The position numbers and the translations under genes were made by a program. DNA of 64,000 nt from Flavobacteriales bacterium (GTDB taxonomy: Bacteria; Bacteroidota; Bacteroidia; Flavobacteriales_E; Vicingaceae), in NCBI GenBank assembly GCA_013359255.1, contig JABWCF010000012.1, forward strand, positions 1 to 64,000, in the 5' to 3' direction. The notes beneath the pieces were generated by a model. That model saw nothing but the letters and a program-made list of their open reading frames with translations, made no database searches and was not told where the DNA came from. Below are positions 33,558 through 43,040 of this stretch, piece by piece. The stretch's first letter is position 1; the number at the start of each line of letters is the position of its first letter.

Positions 33558-36032
33558 ATGTCTAATTGTAAGCCACACCTTATATTTCGTAATCCACAAG
33601 AAGGAATTATCAAGTTCAAACAGTTGACACGATACGGTGATAATCAGCAGGAGGAAGAATCAGAGGAAAAGGACTACACTCCGAAAAGAGAGGACTTTAT
33701 TCGTTCCATTCAACAGTACACCGAAGGAAAAGCAAAAAGAGAGGCGAATAGAAACGTAGCATTACAAGTGCCAGCAAAGGTTGACTTAATTGAAATCATT
33801 TTTCACGATGTATTTGATTCATCTGTTTTTGAAAATCGCTACCGAGAAAATTTTGGATTGTCAGCAACTCGCTATACAACTTTTAACACAGTAGGTTTGT
33901 TTGCCGTTGTTTCGCAAGACAAGTTCAAATTTTTCATTGAGCAACTTGAAATTTTCATTTATACAAAAGACCATTTAAACCCTGAGTATCACCCCGACAT
34001 AAAGTATATTCAAGAGTTTACCTTCTACTCTACCAACCTAATTATTCAGTATCGGCAGTTCAAGCCACATATTGTAGTTGACCTGATTGATAATGTGGAA
34101 ATATTTCAGGACTATATCAGACCCATTGAGAATAGGTTGATTCAATACCTCAAGGACAAAGGGATTCAGTATTATCAAGATTTAGCGACAAATAAAATTG
34201 AATTGCTTAACGCATCGGAAAATGATGTGAAGGAAATTGCCTCAAACTTTGACATTCTTCAATCAATCAATTCTTATGTAGCAGGTTTTGTGAAATCAAA
34301 TGTTTTCAATTTACCCGATAAATCTTTTGGGTTCACCATAAACAATGTACAAGAGAATTTGCCAATTATTGGAATCATTGATACTGGAATTAGTAGCGAA
34401 ACTCCTTTAAAGAATTTAATTGTAAATACAGATGACAAATTAAATCTGACGGCAACACCAATCAATGTTGATGAAGCTAATCACGGAACTGCTGTGGCCG
34501 CATTAGCCGCTTTAGGTAAAGAGCTTTACCCAATCCATATTGGCAACTTTGCTGCTGCTGCAAAATTATTAAGCATAAAAACCTTGAACGGTTCGTCTGG
34601 TAATATTGTTGAAAGCGAAGTAATCAGATTGATAAGAGAAGCCCATCAAAATTATGGAGTTCAAATTTTTACTCTTACAATTGGATACAACGACAACAAA
34701 TTAAACAATGAAGGAGTTTCAGAGTATGCTTATGCATTAGATAAATTATCCTATGAGTTAAACATTCTGATTTTTATTTCCATTGGCAATAATAATAATC
34801 TAACATTTTGGGATGGAAGCCAATTTAAAACCGTTACTTATCCTTTACACTTTCAGAACGAGAACACTAATTTATGTTCACCGGCAGAAAGTATGAACAA
34901 TATTACAATTGGAGCTGCTGCATCAAATGTTGAAGGTAACGATGAACTTAGAATTTCTCCTGTAGGTTCTGTGCCTGCAATCTACACAAGGACTTTTCAC
35001 ATAAACTGGCAACACGATTCACAGACAAATAAAAGTGGTGGCACAAATTGGTTTAGAGCAAATAAAAAATTCTTTAAACCAGATGTTTGCAATTTTGGTG
35101 GTGACTATGATGAAAAATTTGACCCAACACAAACAGGTTTGAAGGTGCTTTCAACAGAGACTGGAATTTTCTTTGACAGGACTGTTGGAACAAGTTTCGC
35201 AGCACCATTAACCGCGAACTTAGCAGCAAAAATTATCAAGACATATCCTGACTTAGCCAGTAATATGCAAACTGTAAAAGCATTGATAATTAATTCTGCA
35301 AAAAAAGATGAAGTTGGAAGTGCTTTAGAAAACTTAGAGGAAATACTTCCAAGTTCAATTTTAGGTCATGGAATTCCTGATGATAATACTTGCGTTTATT
35401 CATCTGAAAATTCTGCAACAATAATTTTGGAAGACAGTGTTGTTCCTGAGAGTATTATGTCCTATCCAATTTTTATTCCTAAATATTTACTTGACCTCAA
35501 TCGTTCAAATGCTTTGCTGAAAGTGAAAGCGACTTTGTGTTTCAAATTTGAGCCATTAAAACATCATTACTTGGCTTACTGTCCTTTGCATGTTGCTTTC
35601 GGAGTATTTAGAAATAAAGGGCTTGAGGAATATGGCTTTGACGAAAAGGGAGAAAAGATTTCATTAGGAATAAACAATAACAAAACTTCCAATTTTATTT
35701 TTTCAGAATCTTGGTCTCAAGATTATTATTTCAAAGCAAAAGTGTTAAGCAATACACAGAGGATAAATTTTTCAATTTCTAAAAAGGTTTTGCTTGAAGA
35801 AAATTGTGTTTTAAAAATTGCTGTGAATACTAAACTTCATAAACTGCTTAACGAACTTGACAAGAGCAAATTGAAAAATGAAAAAATTCCGTTCTCAATT
35901 GTTTTCACAATTGAAGAAAATACAGTTAAGAATACTCAATCAGGGAAATTATATGACAAGTTAGTTGCCATAAACAAACTTGAAGCAATAAATACTGCTG
36001 ATGCTGCTTTGGAAGCAGAAGGCGAAGCGTAA
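33558..36032 (+). CDS. ietS: Subtilisin-like serine protease, IetS-like
   Basis: An 824-residue protein without a signal peptide, so probably cytoplasmic. The S8 catalytic triad is complete: D275 (IGIIDTGI), H309 (NHGTAVA) and S546 (GTSFAAP); an oxyanion Asn fits ISIGNNN (about 413). An N-terminal ~250-residue region precedes the protease domain and a beta-rich domain of ~230 residues follows. Size, order and its AAA+ partner match the IetAS anti-phage system, in which IetA is an AAA+ ATPase and IetS the protease. Here the two genes face each other with one base between their stop codons. The substrate is unknown. Confidence 0.75.
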   Translation: MSNCKPHLIFRNPQEGIIKFKQLTRYGDNQQEEESEEKDYTPKREDFIRSIQQYTEGKAKREANRNVALQVPAKVDLIEIIFHDVFDSSVFENRYRENFGLSATRYTTFNTVGLFAVVSQDKFKFFIEQLEIFIYTKDHLNPEYHPDIKYIQEFTFYSTNLIIQYRQFKPHIVVDLIDNVEIFQDYIRPIENRLIQYLKDKGIQYYQDLATNKIELLNASENDVKEIASNFDILQSINSYVAGFVKSNVFNLPDKSFGFTINNVQENLPIIGIIDTGISSETPLKNLIVNTDDKLNLTATPINVDEANHGTAVAALAALGKELYPIHIGNFAAAAKLLSIKTLNGSSGNIVESEVIRLIREAHQNYGVQIFTLTIGYNDNKLNNEGVSEYAYALDKLSYELNILIFISIGNNNNLTFWDGSQFKTVTYPLHFQNENTNLCSPAESMNNITIGAAASNVEGNDELRISPVGSVPAIYTRTFHINWQHDSQTNKSGGTNWFRANKKFFKPDVCNFGGDYDEKFDPTQTGLKVLSTETGIFFDRTVGTSFAAPLTANLAAKIIKTYPDLASNMQTVKALIINSAKKDEVGSALENLEEILPSSILGHGIPDDNTCVYSSENSATIILEDSVVPESIMSYPIFIPKYLLDLNRSNALLKVKATLCFKFEPLKHHYLAYCPLHVAFGVFRNKGLEEYGFDEKGEKISLGINNNKTSNFIFSESWSQDYYFKAKVLSNTQRINFSISKKVLLEENCVLKIAVNTKLHKLLNELDKSKLKNEKIPFSIVFTIEENTVKNTQSGKLYDKLVAINKLEAINTADAALEAEGEA

Positions 36033-36033
36033 A

Positions 36034-37059
36034 TTATTTGGCAAGAGATTTTTTCTCTTCAATAATTAATTCTTTCCAAACAGTTGTGCTGATTTTTGTT
36101 GTAAGTGGTTTTACTTTTTCAGCTTGATTAAAAATACTTCTCTTTATTGCAGTGATTAAAGTTTTCTGAATGCTATAGTATGAAAGACCTTTTGACAACT
36201 TGATAATTTCTGCAACTTTTGTTTTATTGTCAAAAGCAAATTGTCCGTTTTTAAGAGTAAGGGTAATTAATTCTTGGATTTGCTTTACAGTAGGGAGGTT
36301 GAACTTTACAGACAAATCGAATCTACGCAACAAAGCATCATCAACCATTTCCTTTTGATTTGTAGCTGCGATTACCATGCTATTTTGTGGCAAGTAATCA
36401 AACAACTGTAAAATTGTATTGACAACTCTTTTCATTTCTCCGTGGTCTTGGCTGTAATCTCTTACCTTTCCCAATGAATCAAATTCATCAATGAAAATAA
36501 TACACTCTTCTGATGCAGCTCTTCTGAAAATTTTTGCTAAGTTTTTACTTGTTTCACCAAGTTTTGCAGACACGATGGCTCCTAAGTTTACAACGACCAT
36601 CATTTTTTGCAACTCTCCAGCAAGAACATAAGATGCTAATGTTTTCCCACAACCAGAAGGTCCGTGTAACAAAACTTTATTTGCAATCGGTAAATCATAT
36701 TTGCGGAGCAAGTCTGCAGTTTGATGCTCTTTTATAAAATAAACAAGTTCCTTTTTTACTTTGGCATCACAGACTAAATTTTCAAAAGTGTAATCACTTG
36801 TTAGCTTTTCTAAAATTAGTTCATTAACTTCCCTGTCTTCTGCTCGTTGTAAATAATTTTCAGAACCAACTTTTGTAAGCCCGTTAGTTTGTTGCTGACG
36901 AATTGTATCCTTTAAAAGGGATTGAAGTTGTATGGCAAAGTTGATTTTTTTGTTCTTTTTGGAATGTTCAATCAACTCATTCAAGACGGCCAATAATTTC
37001 TCTTGATCGTTTTCAAGACCATATTTTGCTATATCCTTTATGTATGAAAACTGGCTCAT
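36034..37059 (-). CDS. ietA: AAA+ ATPase, IetA-like partner of the protease
   Basis: A 341-residue protein with one AAA+ domain: Walker A GPSGCGKTLA (about 131-140), Walker B IIFIDEFDSLG (about 185-195), sensor 1 in VIAATNQ and an Arg finger region RRFDLSVKF. The N-terminal ~90 residues are helical and could bind the partner. It is related to ClpX/FtsH-type ATPases that unfold substrates or switch a protease on. Its stop lies 1 nt from that of the S8 protease, in convergent orientation, so expression of the two is not by one transcript. IetAS is a known defence system; assignment is by domain pair and size. Confidence 0.75.
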   Translation of the reverse strand: MSQFSYIKDIAKYGLENDQEKLLAVLNELIEHSKKNKKINFAIQLQSLLKDTIRQQQTNGLTKVGSENYLQRAEDREVNELILEKLTSDYTFENLVCDAKVKKELVYFIKEHQTADLLRKYDLPIANKVLLHGPSGCGKTLASYVLAGELQKMMVVVNLGAIVSAKLGETSKNLAKIFRRAASEECIIFIDEFDSLGKVRDYSQDHGEMKRVVNTILQLFDYLPQNSMVIAATNQKEMVDDALLRRFDLSVKFNLPTVKQIQELITLTLKNGQFAFDNKTKVAEIIKLSKGLSYYSIQKTLITAIKRSIFNQAEKVKPLTTKISTTVWKELIIEEKKSLAK

Positions 37060-37443
37060 TTGGGCAATAGAATTAATTGCTAAGTAACGACTTTACATTA
37101 CCCAAAATTACGGCTTTTTTTGATTTAATCTCACAAGTCGTTGTTAATAAGTTCTTGTTTAAAAGGAAATCCACTCGTTTGCACGCACTTTTGCTTTGGC
37201 CACTTTTATTTTTTTCATCGGTATGGAAAAAAGAAAATGAGTGTGCTAGTCAACCAAAAAATATGGAATAAAAAAATCCTACCCAAAAAAATCAAAATAC
37301 TCCATTCACGACAGACAAACATTGCATAGTCAAGGGGGGCAGAACGCCCCTGTGCATAACAGTAGTAACTATTGCACATTTTCCTAAAAAAGTGTTATTT
37401 TATAAAAAAAATGGGTCTATTATAGCTGTAGCAGATTAACGAT
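37060..37443. other. Intergenic region upstream of the ATPase
   Basis: 384 nt without a credible gene. It holds the minus-strand promoter-like TAATTTTG (bases 37103-37110 read on the minus strand, 44 nt before the ATPase start), an 8-bp inverted repeat AACGACTT/AAGTCGTT (37086-37093, 37135-37142), and a GC-rich hairpin GGGGC-AGAAC-GCCCC (37336-37350). The rest is A/T-rich. Confidence 0.4.
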
Positions 37444-38091
37444 ATGAATATGGAGTGGGAAACAATACAATATTATTTTTATGCGGGGCTATTGATATTT
37501 TTTTCTCTTAGGGTAATTTTTAAATTTATACAAGTTGATAAACCGTTAAAAAAAATCAAATTTTGGATTATTTGGGGGTTATCGACTATAATTTTAGGGA
37601 CAGCCATTTTAGTTTTTCTTTCTATATATTTTATCAACATTGTATTTCCTTCAACCAACGACAAACAACCGGACTTAAAAAAAACTCCCACCATTGTCTC
37701 ATACCCTGAAAACACAATGGTTTATAACCCAACAAATGCGATATGGTTATACTCATTTGATACTTTATTAAAAGATTTTAAGCCAATCAAACTTCGCAAT
37801 ATTAATAGCGATACTTTGACTCCCAAAAAAATAGAAGATATCATTAATGAAAATTGGCCAAAAGTTCAAATTAAGTATTTATCCACATCTATTGACACCA
37901 TATTTTTAAGCATACCTCATAGCGAAGTATTAACACAGCAGATGGGTACATCTGGTGCAGAACAATTTATGGTTTCAACAACTTATACCTTTACAGAGTT
38001 GAAAGGTATTAAATATGTTGCTTACGACTTTGAGTTTGGAGACCACGCTAATCCGGGTGTTTATTGCAGGTCTTCGTGGACTACTAAATAG
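37444..38091 (+). CDS. Membrane protein with GerMN-like C-terminal part
   Basis: A 215-residue protein with two membrane helices (about 9-28 and 41-66) and a soluble C-terminal domain. The end (EVLTQQMGTSGAEQF; YTFTELKGI; FEFGDHANPG) weakly recalls GerMN-type domains found in small Bacteroidota proteins; I hold this loosely. The gene stands alone on the plus strand between the defence pair and another unknown gene. Two ATGs six bases apart are possible starts. Confidence 0.5.
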   Translation: MNMEWETIQYYFYAGLLIFFSLRVIFKFIQVDKPLKKIKFWIIWGLSTIILGTAILVFLSIYFINIVFPSTNDKQPDLKKTPTIVSYPENTMVYNPTNAIWLYSFDTLLKDFKPIKLRNINSDTLTPKKIEDIINENWPKVQIKYLSTSIDTIFLSIPHSEVLTQQMGTSGAEQFMVSTTYTFTELKGIKYVAYDFEFGDHANPGVYCRSSWTTK

Positions 38092-38136
38092 TGTATGAGT
38101 TGCAAAGCCTGACGCAGTTATACCAAATTTTAAAAT

Positions 38137-39063
38137 ATGATACAGAAAAACAAAATTTTAACAGCAATTTTCCTACTAAATGGACTAATAATGTTTGGAC
38201 AAATAAATATGGCTGATTCGACCGCTCAAGTCATTACATATTGGGACAAAGGAGAAAAACAAAACTATTCCGTGGCCGTAGAGAAAATTAAAATAAAAGA
38301 TTCGGATACTACTTCAAGAGAATTGACAACTTATGATGTTGAAATTACTATTTTAAATTCTAACAATAAATCATATACTATTCAATGGTTTTACAAAAAT
38401 ATTACGAGCAATAGTAAAAATCCAACAATTCAAAAACTTATGAATATTATAAAGGATATGAAAGTGATTTTTAAAACGAATGAACTCGGTGTATTTGTTG
38501 AAGTTGAAAATTGGAAAGAAATTAAAGATTATATTCAAAAAGCAACTACTTCTTTAAAAAAAGACTTTAAAGATATGAATGGACAAATGGACAAAGTGCT
38601 TAATCAAATAGAAGCTACATACTCTACAAAAGAAGCTATTGAATCAGCATCAATAAAAGACATTCAACAATTTCATACTTTTCACGGGGCAAAATACAAA
38701 TTAGGAGAAATTTTAGAAGGCAAATTAAAAGTTCAAAATCTTTTTGGTGGAGAACCTTTTGACTCTGACTTTAGTGTTTATCTTGACGAGATTAACGAAC
38801 CAGAAAATAACTACATTATGAGAGCAACGCAAGAAGTAAATAAAGAGCAATTAACAAATGCTACGTTTGACTACTTAACAATAATGGCAAAGAATATGAA
38901 AATTGACCTGCCTAAACGAGAAGACCTAAAAGACTTAAAGAATGAAACATTGACAGCTTCAAGGATTCATGGAACAGGTTGGGTAGTTTATAGTGTTCAA
39001 ACAATAACCGTAACATCAGATAATGTTACGAATATTGAAGAAAGAATTATCGAAATAAAATAA
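38137..39063 (+). CDS. Secreted protein of unknown function
   Basis: A 308-residue protein with a signal peptide (about 1-22, ending MFGQ). The mature part is rich in Lys, Thr and Glu with helical segments (for example SIKDIQQFHTFHGAKY). I recognise no family. It follows its neighbour after 45 nt and precedes a GNAT gene after 41 nt. Confidence 0.5.
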   Translation: MIQKNKILTAIFLLNGLIMFGQINMADSTAQVITYWDKGEKQNYSVAVEKIKIKDSDTTSRELTTYDVEITILNSNNKSYTIQWFYKNITSNSKNPTIQKLMNIIKDMKVIFKTNELGVFVEVENWKEIKDYIQKATTSLKKDFKDMNGQMDKVLNQIEATYSTKEAIESASIKDIQQFHTFHGAKYKLGEILEGKLKVQNLFGGEPFDSDFSVYLDEINEPENNYIMRATQEVNKEQLTNATFDYLTIMAKNMKIDLPKREDLKDLKNETLTASRIHGTGWVVYSVQTITVTSDNVTNIEERIIEIK

Positions 39064-39104
39064 AAAAACGGTGCATAATAAAGCTCAACAATAAAAATCA
39101 GAAA

Positions 39105-39503
39105 ATGGAAATAACATACAGATTCGACACAACTCCGGAAACAGAAATAATCATTGAATTATACAATAGTTCCGGCATTAACAGACCAACAGATGAAAAA
39201 GAACGAATAGCGAAAATGTATGCTAATTCAAATTTAATTGTAACAGCTTGGGATAATAGCAAACTTGTTGGCATCTCACGCTCACTTACCGACTTCTGTT
39301 ATTGTTGCTATTTATCCGATCTTGCTGTAAGAAAGGAATATCAAAATGTTGGTATTGGCAAAAAACTAATTGCCTTAACAAAAGAAATAATTGGCGACCA
39401 AACAATGCTTTTACTTCTTTCTGCCCCAGCAGCTATGGACTATTATCCAAAAATACATTTTCAGAAAGTGGAAAATGGATTTATTATTAAACGAAAAAAA
39501 TAA
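39105..39503 (+). CDS. GNAT-family N-acetyltransferase
   Basis: A 132-residue protein. The acetyl-CoA-binding motif A (YLSDLAVRKEYQNVGIGKKL, about 66-85) is clear and the beta4 and beta5 strands around it fit the fold. It transfers an acetyl group to an unknown amine substrate. It lies 144 nt before the HigBA module; a GNAT toxin-antitoxin role is not suggested because no partner of that kind is adjacent. Confidence 0.75.
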   Translation: MEITYRFDTTPETEIIIELYNSSGINRPTDEKERIAKMYANSNLIVTAWDNSKLVGISRSLTDFCYCCYLSDLAVRKEYQNVGIGKKLIALTKEIIGDQTMLLLLSAPAAMDYYPKIHFQKVENGFIIKRKK

Positions 39504-39590
39504 TAGGAAAAAATGGCTGATGAATGAAAAATAATGAAGCACATTTAACAGAGACTACATTAATAGAGTAACAATCAAAAAAAGTATTTA

Positions 39591-39634
39591 TTTGATATTT
39601 TGAAACTTTTTAGTTACTTTTGGCGTTAGTAACG
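39591..39634 (+). promoter_or_regulatory. higBA promoter with overlapping operator
   Basis: TTTG (39591-39594), 20 nt, TACTTTTG (39615-39622): a full match to the Bacteroidota promoter pattern, 25 nt before the higB ATG. Directly after it lies the palindrome CGTTAGTAACG (39624-39634), and GTTAC/GTAAC (39613-39617, 39629-39633) flank the -7 element, a natural place for binding of the HigA repressor. Confidence 0.55.
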
Positions 39635-39646
39635 ATTAGAAGAACT

Positions 39647-39928
39647 ATGATAAAATCCTTTGGTAACAAGGAAACGGAAAAAGTGTGGAATGGACAATGG
39701 TCTAAAAAATTACCTAATGACATTCAAGAAATTGCAAGACGGAAACTAAGAATGTTAAACAACTCGCAAGACGTTCAAGATTTAAGGATACCCCCTTCTA
39801 ATAGACTTGAAAAGTTAGGTGGAAAACTAAAGGACTTTCATAGCATAAGAATAAATAAACAATGGCGAATTATTTTCATATGGGACAATGGAAACGCTTT
39901 TGACACTGAAATAATAGATTATCATTAA
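39647..39928 (+). CDS. higB: HigB-type mRNA interferase toxin
   Basis: A 93-residue RelE-fold toxin starting at the ATG at 39647; a frame from an upstream TTG at 39620 would run back into the promoter and is rejected. Family features: MIKSFGNKETEKVWNG at the start, KLRMLNNSQDVQDL, then PPSNRLEKLGGKLKDFHSI and QWRIIFIW. Such toxins cut mRNA at the ribosome. The toxin gene comes first, as is characteristic of higBA, and the antitoxin follows after 11 nt. Autoregulated through the upstream palindrome, by analogy. Confidence 0.9.
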   Translation: MIKSFGNKETEKVWNGQWSKKLPNDIQEIARRKLRMLNNSQDVQDLRIPPSNRLEKLGGKLKDFHSIRINKQWRIIFIWDNGNAFDTEIIDYH

Positions 39929-39939
39929 AACGATATATT

Positions 39940-40239
39940 ATGAGTAAATTAAAAAACATACACCCAGGAGAAATTTTACTAGAAGAATTTCTTAAGCCTC
40001 TTGAAATATCGGCTTACAGACTTTCAAAAGATACTTTTATTCCTCAAACGAGAATTAGTGAAATAATTAAACAAAGACGAAGAATTACAGCTGACACAGC
40101 GTTAAGACTTTCTCGATATTTCGGAAATTCTGCTAAATTCTGGTTAGGGCTTCAAGACGATTATGACATTGAAGAAGAAAGAATCAACAAGAAAGATGAA
40201 CTTGACAGCATTCAGACAATCAATAAAAACGCTGCCTAA
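39940..40239 (+). CDS. higA: HigA-type antitoxin (XRE helix-turn-helix)
   Basis: A 99-residue DNA-binding antitoxin. HPGEILLEEFLKPLEISAYR is the conserved HigA opening, followed by an XRE-type helix-turn-helix (LSKDTFIPQTRISEIIKQRR, about 30-49) and the tail RYFGNSAKFWLGLQ. It neutralises the HigB toxin and represses the operon. It lies 11 nt after higB and one base before the TraB-like gene. Confidence 0.9.
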   Translation: MSKLKNIHPGEILLEEFLKPLEISAYRLSKDTFIPQTRISEIIKQRRRITADTALRLSRYFGNSAKFWLGLQDDYDIEEERINKKDELDSIQTINKNAA

Positions 40240-40240
40240 C

Positions 40241-41104
40241 ATGAATAATTCAAAATCGATAAAATATTTCTGCATTATTTTATTGAGCATTGGAAGTTTG
40301 GAGTGTACAGCACAATCAACAATATTATGGCAAATAACTAAACCCAATACTAATGATACATCCTACTTAGTAGGCACATTCCACCAACTTGGAAATTCGT
40401 TTGTTGATTCGTTTCCTGCAATTTTTCAATCTTTGGTTCACTCCGATATGGCAATTTTTGAATCAATTGATAATTCGGATAGATTACTAACATTGTTGAA
40501 CTCAAGAACTGATAATTTTGAATATAAAAAAATACTCAAAAAATCAGATATTGATTTTTTAGAAGAATATTCCAAAAACTGGGCTGTTTATGTCTGCAAA
40601 CTTCAACCCATTGAATTATTAATAAAACTTCAACAAGAGTATATAAAATCTCATTGTGGTACTATTAAGACACACGACACATTCCAGCATTTTGATAAAT
40701 ATTTAATCCACCTTTCTCAACTTAACAAAATTCCGATTTTAGGTTTAGAAACTGATAGTATGCAAACGAAAGATATAAATGAATCTGCTGTAAATTTTGA
40801 ATGGAAAATAGCGAAGAAGCATATTCATAAAATGCTTACACAAATTCGCAATCCCAAAATGAACTCCACTATCTGCAAGAATGCCATTGATTATATGGCT
40901 TTTTCATTTAATTACCAATTTAATATAGCATGTGGTGACAGTAGTTTAATAATAAGAAATGAAAAGTGGTTACCAATTATAAATGATAACCTTAAAAGCA
41001 AGAAAACATTTATTGCCGTAGGATTATTACACTTGTACGGAAACTGTGGTATAATATCGAAACTAAGAGAAAATGGTTATAAAATAGAACCATTAAAATT
41101 ATAA
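40241..41104 (+). CDS. TraB/GumN-family protein
   Basis: From the ATG at 40241 the product has 287 residues and a signal peptide (about 1-24, ending TAQS); the longer frame overlapping higA was rejected. It has the family's GTFHQLG near residue 45 and the closing VGLLHLYGNCGIISKLRENG near 260, as in TraB/GumN/TIKI-like metalloproteases. The protein should act outside the cytoplasm, probably as a metal-dependent peptidase of unknown target. It starts one base after the higA stop and so is probably read with the toxin-antitoxin pair. Such a third gene is not standard for higBA. Confidence 0.7.
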   Translation: MNNSKSIKYFCIILLSIGSLECTAQSTILWQITKPNTNDTSYLVGTFHQLGNSFVDSFPAIFQSLVHSDMAIFESIDNSDRLLTLLNSRTDNFEYKKILKKSDIDFLEEYSKNWAVYVCKLQPIELLIKLQQEYIKSHCGTIKTHDTFQHFDKYLIHLSQLNKIPILGLETDSMQTKDINESAVNFEWKIAKKHIHKMLTQIRNPKMNSTICKNAIDYMAFSFNYQFNIACGDSSLIIRNEKWLPIINDNLKSKKTFIAVGLLHLYGNCGIISKLRENGYKIEPLKL

Positions 41105-41113
41105 TTATGTTCT

Positions 41114-41149
41114 AATAAACTAAGTAATTATGTAAATACTTAGTTTATT
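41114..41149. terminator. Hairpin terminator after the TraB-like gene
   Basis: A perfect 13-bp stem (41114-41126 with 41137-41149) and a 10-nt loop. The stem is AT-rich and lies 10 nt after the stop at 41104. A bidirectional terminator is the simplest reading. Confidence 0.6.
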
Positions 41150-41255
41150 CATCAAATTTCTAACACTTTATTCAAGCAAGCAAGGCGACAATAAATATCG
41201 CATAACATGGAATAGACTAAAGTGACGGTGTAGTGCCTCGTATGACAGTTTTTGC

Positions 41256-41263
41256 TAAATTTG
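41256..41263 (+). promoter_or_regulatory. Promoter-like TAAATTTG before the SWIM gene
   Basis: An exact TAnnTTTG element 61 nt before the SWIM gene start; the upstream -33 element is not convincing. Confidence 0.3.
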
Positions 41264-41324
41264 AATATTGATGTTTCGTTATTAAAACGAATGAAGAAAT
41301 AGAATAAAAAGTAATTGGTTAAAA

Positions 41325-43040
41325 ATGCAAATTCCTTTAAATCAATTTGAGCAATACATAGATGAAACCATTTTAAAAAGAGGATTATCTTATTTTAAAA
41401 ATGGTTACGTAAGCATACCCGAAGAAATTACACTTGGCGTTTACGAAGCCATTGTATCCGGTTCCGAAGATTATACCGTTGAACTAAAAATAAAAAACAA
41501 TACTGTTGAAGAATACCTTTGCACATGCCCTTATGATTTAGGACCAGTTTGTAAACACGTTGTGGCAGTTCTTTTTTACATACAAAAAGATGTGTTGGAA
41601 TTAAATCAAAAAGTTATTCCGCTTCATAGATCCAAAGAAAAAACAAGTACAAAAAATGCAAAAAAGAAAACCATATCGGAACAGATAAATGAAGTACTTG
41701 AAAAAATTACGCACGATGAACTAAAGCAGTTTATTCTAAATAAAACGGAACACAATATACCATTTAGAAATATTTTTTTATCTTCTTTCGCACATCAAAA
41801 CAGCAACGAATCGAGAGATATTTATGCAAAACAAGTAAAATCTATTCTTAGCACAGCAGCAGGTCGCGAAGGTTTTATATACAGAAATCAGACAGGCAGT
41901 GTTGGAAAACAAGTTAATGAATTAGTGCATACTGCACAAAAACACGTTGAAAATAAAAATTTTAAAAGTGCGATTTTTATTTGTACGGCAGTAATGGAAG
42001 AAATGACAGCAGCCCTGCAATTTGCCGATGATAGCAATGGTGATATTGGCGGATACATTGATTTTGCCTTTGAATTGTTATTCGACATTGCGAAAGAAAA
42101 ATTACCCGAAGAAATAAGAACACTTTTGTTTGAATATTGTTTATCTGCCTTTGAAAAACGAATTTATTTCGATTGGGATTGGCATTTAGGAGTATTGAAT
42201 ATTGCCTCTGAAATTTTAAATAATGAAAAAGAAGCACAACAAATATTAGTATTTATTGATAAAGTGCATCTTTCGGAATATGAAAAAGAGGAATCTCAAC
42301 GTATAAAATTTAATATCATAAAAAAAACAAAAGGAGAAATAGAAGCAGATAAATTTATTGAGCAAAACCTTTCCAATCCAATACTAAGACGAGAATCTAT
42401 TTTAAAATCAATTCAACAGAAAAAATACGAAAAGGCAATTTCTTTGGCAAAAGATGGAATAAAGCACGATGAAAAAGATAGGCCTGGTTTGGCAAAAGAG
42501 TGGTATGATTGGTTATTAAAAGTTGCACAGGTACAAAATGATAAAGAAAAAATTATTGAATATGCCCGTTTTCTTTTTATCGACAATTTTAGGCACGAAC
42601 AGGATTACTACCAACTTCTAAAAAATAATGTTGAGCAAAAATATTGGATGAATTTTGTTGAAGAAATTATTAAAGATGTTACTCTAAAAAAACGCTGGCT
42701 CGATTTTGATTTGATTGCCAATATTTACATCAAAGAACAATGGTGGAGCAAATTGCTTGAACTCATAAAAATGAATTCATCCTTAAGTTATATCGAATAT
42801 CACGAAAAATTTCTTTCAAAAGATTATGCTGATGAACTTGTATTTATTTATGAAAAAGAAATTATAAATTATATAAAAAACAACGCAGGAAGAAATCATT
42901 ATAAAACCGCTTGTAAATATTTGAGACGAATGATAAAACTAGGGGGAAGGGAAACAGTAGAAAAGATGGTATTTGATTTCAGAATGCTTTACCCACACCG
43001 CAGTGCCCTTATGGAGGAATTGAATTGGGTTTGTGGTTAA
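41325..43040 (+). CDS. SWIM zinc-finger protein
   Basis: A 571-residue protein. The SWIM motif CxCx8CxH is seen as CTCPYDLGPVCKH (about 66-78). The rest is a long helical repeat-like region (about 130-560) of the TPR or alpha-solenoid sort. SWIM proteins bind DNA or proteins; many lie near helicases or defence genes, but no helicase is here. The gene ends exactly where the next, minus-strand gene ends, without a base between the stops. Confidence 0.7.
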   Translation: MQIPLNQFEQYIDETILKRGLSYFKNGYVSIPEEITLGVYEAIVSGSEDYTVELKIKNNTVEEYLCTCPYDLGPVCKHVVAVLFYIQKDVLELNQKVIPLHRSKEKTSTKNAKKKTISEQINEVLEKITHDELKQFILNKTEHNIPFRNIFLSSFAHQNSNESRDIYAKQVKSILSTAAGREGFIYRNQTGSVGKQVNELVHTAQKHVENKNFKSAIFICTAVMEEMTAALQFADDSNGDIGGYIDFAFELLFDIAKEKLPEEIRTLLFEYCLSAFEKRIYFDWDWHLGVLNIASEILNNEKEAQQILVFIDKVHLSEYEKEESQRIKFNIIKKTKGEIEADKFIEQNLSNPILRRESILKSIQQKKYEKAISLAKDGIKHDEKDRPGLAKEWYDWLLKVAQVQNDKEKIIEYARFLFIDNFRHEQDYYQLLKNNVEQKYWMNFVEEIIKDVTLKKRWLDFDLIANIYIKEQWWSKLLELIKMNSSLSYIEYHEKFLSKDYADELVFIYEKEIINYIKNNAGRNHYKTACKYLRRMIKLGGRETVEKMVFDFRMLYPHRSALMEELNWVCG

